Of a stretch of 64,000 bases of DNA, positions 57,761-64,000 are shown piece by piece (the first letter of the stretch is position 1; the number at the start of each line of letters is the position of its first letter). Both the position numbers and the translations under genes were made by a program. The stretch comes from Flavobacterium sp. UBA6721. GTDB taxonomy: Bacteria; Bacteroidota; Bacteroidia; Flavobacteriales; Flavobacteriaceae. The DNA lies in assembly GCA_002454195.1 (NCBI GenBank), contig DKIJ01000039.1:1-64000 (forward strand), in the 5' to 3' direction. A model generated the notes under the pieces. The model made no database searches and had not been told where the DNA came from. It was given only the letters and a program-made list of their open reading frames with translations.

Positions 57761-60616
57761 ATGCCAAAAGACACTTCAATCAAATCCGTTTTAATTATAG
57801 GTTCAGGTCCTATTGTTATTGGTCAAGCTTGCGAATTCGATTACGCAGGATCGCAATCAGCTCGTTCTATTCGTGAAGAAGGAATCGAGGTTATTCTTAT
57901 CAATTCGAATCCTGCTACAATTATGACCGACCCATCAATGGCGGATCATATCTATTTGAAACCTTTAACGACTAAATCGATCATTGAAATCCTTAAAGAA
58001 CATCCACAAATTGATGCTGTATTGCCTACTATGGGTGGTCAAACGGCACTTAATTTATGTCTGGAAGCGCAGGAAAAAGGAATTTGGGATGATTTTGGTG
58101 TAAAAATGATTGGGGTTGATGTAAACGCAATTAATATTACTGAAGATAGAGACCAGTTTAAAGCGCTTTTAAAGAAAATTAATGTACCAACTGCACCAGC
58201 AGAAATTTGTACATCATATTTAAGAGGTAAAGAAATTGCTCAGGAATTTGGTTTCCCATTGGTTATTCGTCCTTCTTTTACATTAGGTGGAACTGGGGCT
58301 TCTATCGTATATAAACCAGAAGATTTTGACCGATTGTTAACTGCAGGTCTTGAGGCTTCACCAATCCATGAAGTTTTAATTGATAAAGCTTTAATGGGAT
58401 GGAAAGAATACGAATTAGAGCTTTTAAGAGATAAAAATGACAATGTTGTCATCATTTGTTCTATCGAAAATATGGACCCAATGGGAATCCATACTGGAGA
58501 TTCGATTACAGTGGCTCCTGCAATGACATTATCGGATACTACTTTCCAAAAATTACGTGATTACGCTATCTTGATGATGCGCAGTATTGGTAATTTTGCC
58601 GGAGGATGTAACGTACAGTTTGCAGTATCACCTGATGATAAAGAAGATATCGTGGCTATTGAAATTAACCCACGTGTATCTCGTTCTTCTGCTTTGGCAT
58701 CAAAAGCTACAGGATATCCAATTGCAAAAATTGCTTCTAAATTAGCTTTAGGTTACAACTTAGATGAGTTACAAAACCAAATTACAAAATCTACTTCAGC
58801 TTTATTCGAGCCTACTTTAGATTATGTTATTGTAAAAATACCACGTTGGAACTTTGATAAATTTGAAGGTTCTGACCGAATTTTAGGTCTTCAAATGAAG
58901 TCGGTAGGTGAGGTAATGGGAATTGGGCGTTCGTTCCAAGAAGCTTTACACAAAGCAACACAATCATTAGAAATTAAACGTAATGGTTTAGGTGCAGATG
59001 GTAAAGGGTATACCAATTACGAACAAATTATTGAAAAACTTACTTATGCAAGCTGGGATCGTGTATTCGTAATTTACGATGCGATTGCTATGGGAATTCC
59101 ATTGAGCAGAATTCATGAAATCACTAAAATTGATATGTGGTTCTTGAAACAGTATGAGGAGTTATTTATCTTAGAAAAAGAAATTGCCAATTATAAAGTG
59201 AGCAATTTACCAAAAGAGTTATTGCTTGAGGCAAAACAAAAAGGTTTTGCTGACCGTCAATTAGCTCATATGATGGGATGTTTAGAGAGTGAAGTTCACG
59301 CTTTACGTATGGAGATGAACATCAACCGTGTGTTCAAATTGGTTGATACTTGTGCTGCGGAGTTTAAAGCTAAAACGCCTTACTACTACTCAACATTTGA
59401 GGCTGAAATTGAAAAAGCAGATGGAACACGTTTTGTAGATAATGAAAGTATTGTTACTGATAAAAAGAAAGTAATTGTCTTAGGTTCTGGACCAAACCGT
59501 ATTGGACAAGGAATTGAGTTCGATTACTCTTGTGTTCACGGAGTTTTAGCTTCTAAAGAGTGTGGATACGAAACGATTATGATTAATTGTAACCCTGAAA
59601 CCGTTTCAACTGATTTTGATACAGCCGATAAATTATACTTTGAGCCGGTTTTCTGGGAGCATATTTATGACATTATCCAACACGAAAAACCAGAAGGAGT
59701 TATCGTTCAGTTAGGTGGTCAAACAGCGCTTAAATTAGCTGAAAAATTATCTAAATACGGCGTAAAAATCATCGGAACAAGCTTTGATGCATTAGACTTA
59801 GCAGAAGACAGAGGACGTTTCTCTGATTTATTAACGGAGTTGAAAATTCCTTTCCCTAAATTCGGAATTGCAGAAAGCGCAGACGAAGCTTCGAAGTTAG
59901 CGGATTCATTAGATTTTCCATTATTAGTTCGTCCTTCTTATGTATTAGGAGGTCAGGGAATGAAAATTGTAATCAACAAACAAGAGTTAGAAGAACACGT
60001 AATTGATTTGTTGAAATCGATCCCAGGAAACAAATTATTGTTAGACCACTATTTAGATGGTGCTATCGAAGCAGAAGCAGATGCTATTTGTGATGCTGAT
60101 GGAAATGTGTACATCATCGGAATTATGGAGCACATCGAGCCATGTGGAGTTCACTCGGGAGATTCTAATGCTACATTGCCTCCTTTCAATTTGGGAGAGT
60201 TTGTAATGCAACAAATCAAAGATCATACACACAAAATTGCTAAAGCATTAAAAACTGTAGGTTTAATCAATATTCAGTTTGCGATTAAAGATGATACCGT
60301 TTATATCATCGAAGCGAATCCAAGAGCTTCTCGTACAGTTCCATTTATTGCTAAAGCGTATGGTGAGCCTTACGTAAACTACGCGACTAAAGTAATGTTA
60401 GGACACAGTAAAGTAACCGACTTTGATTTCAATCCTAAATTAAACGGATACGCTATCAAACAACCGGTATTCTCTTTCAGTAAGTTCCCTAATGTAAACA
60501 AAGCTTTAGGACCTGAAATGAAATCAACAGGAGAAAGCATCTTGTTTATCGATGATTTAAAAGATGATCAATTCTACGAATTGTATTCAAGAAGAAAAAT
60601 GTATTTGAGTAAATAA
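57761..60616 (+). CDS. carB: Carbamoyl-phosphate synthase large subunit, lacking MGS domain
   Basis: A 951-aa CarB. It makes carbamoyl phosphate from bicarbonate, ammonia (from CarA) and two ATP for pyrimidine and arginine synthesis. Both ATP-grasp halves are seen: GSGPIVIGQACEFDYAGSQ (N-terminal half) and GSGPNRIGQGIEFDYSC (second half, around 579-595), with the EINPRVSRSSALASK and EANPRASRTVPF motifs. The protein ends after the second ATP-grasp domain, so the C-terminal MGS-like allosteric domain (about 120 residues in E. coli, total 1073) is absent. CarA is not nearby. Confidence 0.94.
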   Translation: MPKDTSIKSVLIIGSGPIVIGQACEFDYAGSQSARSIREEGIEVILINSNPATIMTDPSMADHIYLKPLTTKSIIEILKEHPQIDAVLPTMGGQTALNLCLEAQEKGIWDDFGVKMIGVDVNAINITEDRDQFKALLKKINVPTAPAEICTSYLRGKEIAQEFGFPLVIRPSFTLGGTGASIVYKPEDFDRLLTAGLEASPIHEVLIDKALMGWKEYELELLRDKNDNVVIICSIENMDPMGIHTGDSITVAPAMTLSDTTFQKLRDYAILMMRSIGNFAGGCNVQFAVSPDDKEDIVAIEINPRVSRSSALASKATGYPIAKIASKLALGYNLDELQNQITKSTSALFEPTLDYVIVKIPRWNFDKFEGSDRILGLQMKSVGEVMGIGRSFQEALHKATQSLEIKRNGLGADGKGYTNYEQIIEKLTYASWDRVFVIYDAIAMGIPLSRIHEITKIDMWFLKQYEELFILEKEIANYKVSNLPKELLLEAKQKGFADRQLAHMMGCLESEVHALRMEMNINRVFKLVDTCAAEFKAKTPYYYSTFEAEIEKADGTRFVDNESIVTDKKKVIVLGSGPNRIGQGIEFDYSCVHGVLASKECGYETIMINCNPETVSTDFDTADKLYFEPVFWEHIYDIIQHEKPEGVIVQLGGQTALKLAEKLSKYGVKIIGTSFDALDLAEDRGRFSDLLTELKIPFPKFGIAESADEASKLADSLDFPLLVRPSYVLGGQGMKIVINKQELEEHVIDLLKSIPGNKLLLDHYLDGAIEAEADAICDADGNVYIIGIMEHIEPCGVHSGDSNATLPPFNLGEFVMQQIKDHTHKIAKALKTVGLINIQFAIKDDTVYIIEANPRASRTVPFIAKAYGEPYVNYATKVMLGHSKVTDFDFNPKLNGYAIKQPVFSFSKFPNVNKALGPEMKSTGESILFIDDLKDDQFYELYSRRKMYLSK

Positions 60617-60635
60617 TAACTCAATTGATTCATAG

Positions 60636-60670
60636 AATAGGCTGTCCATCAAGACAGCCTATTTTTTTTT
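60636..60670 (+). terminator. Terminator of carB
   Basis: The 11-bp stem AATAGGCTGTC / GACAGCCTATT is followed by a T run, 20 bases after the stop. Confidence 0.9.
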
Positions 60671-60718
60671 GTTTTTTTTTTGGGGGAGCACAACATTTGG
60701 CTTTTTTTAATAGCAATA

Positions 60719-60797
60719 GTTCCTGCTGTTCGCTGTATCTTGTGGCAGCTTAAAGGCTGCTGCCACAAGGATGCCGATACCATCAGGGCTATTTAGG
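60719..60797 (-). repeat. Dispersed hairpin repeat, family A copy 3 (inverted)
   Basis: On the minus strand AATAGCCCTGATGGTATCGGCATCC is followed by the hairpin CTTGTGGCAGCAG / CTGCCACAAG and then ATACAGCGAACAGCAGGA (in segments). It is the fullest copy in the window and its TAG supplies the stop codon of the remnant at 60789-60983. Confidence 0.65.
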
Positions 60798-60983
60798 TAA
60801 GATTGGTGTTTTTTTAGAAGTAACAACCCAATTTGCTGTAAAACCAAAGAATGAAAATTCCTGTTGGAAAAAATTATCAAAAACGTCAGTTCGAGGAATA
60901 ATTTGGTAACCTAAAAAACAATACAAAAAGACGTTGTAAACTATGAATTGAATTGTAGTAATTTCTGGTAACTCAACTTGTCC
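60789..60983 (-). pseudogene. C-terminal gene remnant (64 codons)
   Basis: A 64-codon open frame on the minus strand without a start codon, from GQVELPEITT to VVTSKKTPILPK and a TAG stop. The aromatic, alternating pattern (NFFQQEFSFFGFTANWVV) looks like a genuine protein C-terminus, possibly a membrane or barrel strand end. The upstream end is cut off by repeat family D, so I read it as a truncated gene remnant. The family is not recognised. Confidence 0.4.
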
Positions 60984-60984
60984 T

Positions 60985-61150
60985 TAGCTTCCGCAATCGA
61001 GTGTCAAATGTTTGAAGAATACGTAAAAAGAAAATTTGTTTGAGCGCAGCGAGTTATTTTCTTTTAGTATTCGAAAACAAATTTGACCGACGAGGAAGCT
61101 TAAGACTTGATTTTTTTGTTTCTTTTTTGATCAAGCAAAAAAGAAAATTA
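60985..61150. repeat. Dispersed repeat, family D
   Basis: This 166-base element contains TTTGTTTGAGCGCAGCGAGT, AGTATTCGAAAACAAATTTG, GAGGAAGCTTAAGACTTG and a run ending GATCAAGCAAAAAAGAAAA, with an inner TTCTTTT ... AAAAGAA symmetry. I recognise this type from other Flavobacterium intergenic regions. Only one copy is in the window, so assignment rests on memory. The rest of the 60671-61288 gap is AT-rich without open frames, apart from the remnant. Confidence 0.5.
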
Positions 61151-61243
61151 GTAAAAGATAATTTCACATTTAATAAAACGTCATTGGTAGTGTTTTTTTG
61201 CGTAATGAAATGAAGTAAAAAATGTAACAAAAATAATAAAATG

Positions 61244-61251
61244 TATTTTTG
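61244..61251 (+). promoter_or_regulatory. -7 box TATTTTTG of the ElaA-like gene
   Basis: TATTTTTG fits TAnnTTTG 37 bases before the start codon at 61289. Confidence 0.55.
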
Positions 61252-61288
61252 TTATTCTTGATAAAAGGAATAGCATAAAAATGACAAC

Positions 61289-61738
61289 ATGGAACTAGTT
61301 TGGCAAATTAAATCTTTTGAAACATTAACAGTTAGCGAACTCTACGCCATTTTAAAATTGCGCTCAGAAGTATTTGTAGTGGAACAAAACTGTGCTTATT
61401 TGGATATAGATGGTAAAGATCCTTTGGCATTACACCTTATTGGAGTGTATAATGATCAGATTGTTGCCTGTACTCGACTTTTTAAACCCGGAATTACTTA
61501 TGATGAAGCTTCAATAGGTAGAGTAGTAGTTGCTGCTGATTATCGCGATAAAAAATGGGGCAAAGAATTAATGCTGCAATCTATTTCTGCTATTAAGCAT
61601 CAGTTTGGCGAAAGTCAGATTACCATTGGTGCGCAATTGTATCTTAAAAAATTCTATGAATCGCTTGGTTTTGTTCAGTCCAGCGAAATGTATCTGGAAG
61701 ATGATATTCCGCACATAAAAATGTATTTGAGTGAATAA
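61289..61738 (+). CDS. GNAT N-acetyltransferase, ElaA family
   Basis: A 149-aa ElaA-type GNAT acetyltransferase. It starts MELVWQIKSFETLTVSELYAI with the family pattern LRSEVFVVEQNCAYLDIDGKDPLALHLIG, and has the acetyl-CoA site R-V-V-V-A-A-D-Y-R-D-K-K-W-G-K-E-L-M (A-motif) and G-A-Q-L-Y-L-K-K-F-Y-E-S-L-G-F (B-motif). Function is unknown in Bacteroidetes; substrate not predictable. It has its own promoter. Confidence 0.92.
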   Translation: MELVWQIKSFETLTVSELYAILKLRSEVFVVEQNCAYLDIDGKDPLALHLIGVYNDQIVACTRLFKPGITYDEASIGRVVVAADYRDKKWGKELMLQSISAIKHQFGESQITIGAQLYLKKFYESLGFVQSSEMYLEDDIPHIKMYLSE

Positions 61739-61755
61739 GCTCAAATTTTGGATTA

Positions 61756-61860
61756 TAGCGTTTTGTGGTTTGGTGAGGTTGCGAAGTACGGAACCGATTA
61801 CTTTAAGTTAAAGATGAAATTTCTGGCGAAACATGAACGTGATTTTACCACAAAACTATC
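61756..61860. repeat. Region bounded by an inverted repeat
   Basis: GTTTTGTGGT (61760-61769) and ACCACAAAAC (61847-61856) form a 10-bp inverted repeat around a non-coding stretch just after the ElaA-like gene. I have no second copy, so it may be a dispersed element or a chance pair. Confidence 0.35.
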
Positions 61861-61892
61861 AATCTCGCAAAATGCTTGATATGCGGAGGTAG

Positions 61893-62700
61893 TTATTCTT
61901 TCAAATATTTGAATTTTGTTTTCCCTCGAATTTTGAATTCTTTTTCAGTATAAATTCGTCCTAATTTTCTGATTTCGATTAATGAATCATTTTTATCATA
62001 ATAATATTCAGTCAGAAACTCAATGTATTGGTTAGGATTTGTAACTGTTGAAAAGCTACTATCTCTTTTGCTAAATAGTTTATTGTTAGAATTATATTTA
62101 TAATAAGTTTTCATTCGATTTGTTCCACTAAAAACCCAATCTTCTATTTCTATTCTGTTAAATTTATCATATTTATATTCAGATACCTTTGAAATTTCAT
62201 TGTCCTCGATTACTGTTTTCTTTATAATTTTACCATTTAAATATTCATAATTTATAGTTTCTCGTAATCCAATTTCAGACTTTAAATTTCCAAACTTGTC
62301 ATATTTTAATTCCCAAATGATTACTTCATTCTTAGTGTTATCTGTTGTTTTTATTAGTTTTTACATTTTTATCATATAAATATTTATGCTTTAGGATTTT
62401 TGAAATTAAACCTTTTCCTTCTCTTTTGTAGACTGATTTAGTTTCGGATAATTTGTTTTGTGAATTATAAAAATAGAATGATAAGTTGTTACTATTTATT
62501 AAATTATTTTTTGAATCATAAATATTTATTACACTTGTTGCTCTTCTGATTATTGAATCTTTTTCGTTTAAATTATTTTCAGTTATAGTGATTTGGTAAG
62601 ATTTATTTTTCTCTGAATATTCCAACAAACTATTCTCTTCAAGATTTCCACATGAAATTAAATTACAGAGTAAAATCAATAAAAAAAAGTGTCTTTTCAT
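61893..62700 (-). pseudogene. YD-repeat-like lipoprotein, frameshifted
   Basis: Starts MKRHFFLLILLCNLISCGN (lipoprotein signal, cysteine at 17) at 62700. The frame ends at 62338, but reading one base off restores a continuous frame T-D-N-T-K-N-E-V-I-I-W-E-L-K-Y-D-K-F-G-N-L-K through to the stop at 61893. Repeated Y-D-K-F-x-N / Y-D-S-K-N-N motifs recall YD/RHS-type repeats. One-base loss at an A-rich tract around 62340-62355 explains it. Only one lesion is needed, so sequencing error is possible. Combined product about 268 aa. Confidence 0.7.
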
Positions 62701-62775
62701 AGCAGATTTTTATAATTACCACCAATCACTAAGATCCATGATGCATTTAATGTTTTTTGTATCCTATTTATAAAA

Positions 62776-63452
62776 TTAATTGTATTTCGAAAAAATTCCT
62801 GAATCGGTTGCTGTCCAAAAAGAACATTTTTGCCCACAGGCTTTTAAAGCACTATTTGCCCAGGTATTACAGGTTTTGAAGATGCTATAACTTCCATTAG
62901 CTTCATAAAAAGCATCGGTTTTTCCATAGTTGGCATTTGTTTTTATGGCTATGAAATTCCCTGAAGTCTCTTTTTGAAAACTGTTAGTGATATACGTAAT
63001 TTAACGTTGGTATTGCTCTTTACTAATTAAGATTGATTTACAATCCTTACCTGTTTTCATGGTTTTATAATAAGTAGCGTGAATAACAGTAGTACTTAAG
63101 CCTAAAGCCGCTTTAAATGCAACTGAAGCCTTTAAGTCTGACCATTCAGGAGTTTCAAGATAAAAACCTTTATCACCCCAACCCATAGTAATATATTGGT
63201 ATGTTGAATCAGCTGCTATAGTGTTTTTATAGTGAATTTTTTTATTCCAGTATATCTGTTCACTTTTTGTAGGCATTACAATATCTGTATGAACACCGTT
63301 AGTGAGAATGTAAATTTCCATTTCACTTTTACTGTTATTTTCTTTTTCTATTGTGATTTTTGAAAGCAGATAAGCTGAAGAGATGTAGATGATTATAAAT
63401 CCTAAAAAATATATATAATCGTTTTTAAAAGTATTTTCAGTGCTTTTTTCAA
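62776..63452 (-). pseudogene. TIGR02117 family protein (DUF2459), broken
   Basis: Begins at a possible TTG at 63452, KKALKILLKTIIYIF, then needs a frameshift in the T run at 63404-63409 to continue LGFIIIYISSAYLLSK. The long open part MEIYILTNGVHTDIVMPTKSEQIYWN matches the family (N-G-x-H-T-D-I motif), with MGWGDKGFYLETPEW. An in-frame TAA at 63001-63003 interrupts ISKEQYQR and the frame continues ITYITNSFQKETSGNF to NTWANSALKACGQKCSFWTATDSGIFSKYN. Two lesions in one gene point to a real pseudogene. Confidence 0.75.
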
Positions 63453-63550
63453 GTGGAATGTATTAATTGATTTATTTATTATTCCAAATTTAATTAAATA
63501 AAATTCTTGTTAAATTTATTTTGAAAAAAGAGTTTGTAAAAGAGTTTGCA

Positions 63551-63584
63551 AAAAAAAAGCGACTTTCTAAAAAATCGCTTTAAT
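63551..63584 (-). terminator. Terminator of kup
   Basis: The 7-bp stem AAAGCGA / TCGCTTT (63556-63562 and 63575-63581) is followed on the minus strand by nine T, about 20 bases after the kup stop. Confidence 0.85.
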
Positions 63585-63600
63585 TAAAATAAGATAGGTT

Positions 63601-64000
63601 TTATACTTTTTCGATGTGTATTTCTCTGGCTTCTAATCGGGTGAGATCCATGTTTTCTGGAGTATGAAGTACCATTGGGAATTTCTCAATTTTTACAGAA
63701 CTACTATCTAAACCAAAAGCACTTTCTTCAGATAAGCTTAGCTTTTTAATAAAGAAATAAGAATTCATAATTATGTTTTCGTGCCATTTTAATTCATTAT
63801 CATTTGATAAGTATTTTTCAGAAAGCACAAATTTAAAGTCTCCAATGATGTTGTTTTTATTTAAGGACTCATATCGGCTTCTGATGTCTACTTCGCCATT
63901 CTTTACCATGTCTTTGATTACTTCTTTAAACATGAGGTTAATTTTAGTAGGCTCTCTAAAACCAAGATTAAAATCCACACGGTATAAATCATCTTTACGG
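63601..64000 (-). CDS. kup: KUP family potassium uptake protein, C-terminal part
   Basis: Only the C-terminal 133 residues are in the window; the gene runs out at the right edge (R-K-D-D-L-Y-R-V-D-F-N-L-G-F-R-E-P at the edge). The sequence matches the cytoplasmic tail of KUP/HAK potassium importers: FREPTKINLMFKEVIKDMV, D-I-R-S-R-Y-E-S-L-N-K-N-N-I-I-G-D-F-K-F and E-E-S-A-F-G-L-D. The membrane part lies outside the window. The stop is followed by a strong terminator. Confidence 0.85.
   Translation of the reverse strand, partial: RKDDLYRVDFNLGFREPTKINLMFKEVIKDMVKNGEVDIRSRYESLNKNNIIGDFKFVLSEKYLSNDNELKWHENIIMNSYFFIKKLSLSEESAFGLDSSSVKIEKFPMVLHTPENMDLTRLEAREIHIEKV

Noticed and set aside
96..63452. 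Stop-codon reassignment or readthrough explaining the internal stops
   Set aside because: TAA, TGA and TAG all occur as internal stops, together with frameshifts, while core genes use the same codons as real stops. Ordinary decay explains it.

Overview
The window looks like a chromosomal segment of a member of the Flavobacteriaceae, most likely Flavobacterium. It is AT-rich, and promoters carry the Bacteroidetes TAnnTTTG -7 box. The gene content is typical of the family: RecQ/Fmt, DUF4290, GlmU-like sugar nucleotidyltransferase, XerD, RNase Y next to ZapA with a 6S-Flavo RNA between them, type B L31, and a CarB without the MGS domain. One tRNA gene (Met-CAT) is present. I see no rRNA, CRISPR array, transposase or prophage.

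Layout. 1-1651: decayed MATE transporter and a dispersed repeat. 1676-4564: YebC, GcvT and NAD(P)HX dehydratase. 4648-7620: an AhpD-like protein, a SnoaL-like protein, a flavin-type oxidase and an AraC regulator; the first two promoters share an identical direct-repeat operator at identical spacing. 7697-11340: a loose accessory stretch (DUF4256, YdeI-like, a membrane protein, a nonsense-mutated GIY-YIG gene, a solitary AbiGi-like gene) littered with dispersed repeats. 11373-25524: core genes (HtpG, lipocalin/OmpA lipoproteins, FabH, tRNA-Met, class IV aminotransferase, YqgE, HU, Fmt, RecQ, MurA). 25529-31880: CDF transporter, AroQ, beta-barrel genes (one a pseudogene), XerD, RNase Y, 6S RNA, ZapA and a ZapB-like protein. 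31974-43007: envelope genes (M23 peptidase, TonB receptor, ABC exporter, phosphosugar mutase, glycosyltransferase).

The most unusual part is 43250-55375. A complete GlmU-family gene (43627-44802) and a complete ABC-F gene (53741-55375) flank a chimeric gene at 51481-51963. The chimera has the promoter and first 12 codons of abcF fused in frame, across a 6-bp ATTTGG microhomology, to the last 150 codons of the GlmU-family gene. This is the footprint of an old tandem duplication. The chimera is about 91 percent identical in protein to its parent despite many synonymous differences, so it appears to be maintained. One duplication arm carries accessory cargo: a Kelch sensor-like protein, a lipoprotein, and a tightly packed seven-gene operon (47275-50841) built around an SPFH/SHOCT protein, a zinc-ribbon/TPR membrane protein, a Cys-rich small protein and a GIY-YIG-like protein. 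This operon is my best candidate for an undescribed system, possibly membrane stress or defence.

55394-64000: core genes (GNAT, hydrolase, rpmH, carB) followed by a second decaying accessory zone with repeats, a 64-codon gene remnant, two pseudogenes and the 3' end of a KUP potassium transporter. Five genes or gene remnants in the window carry in-frame stops or frameshifts, and all three stop codons are represented, which fits ordinary gene decay rather than recoding.
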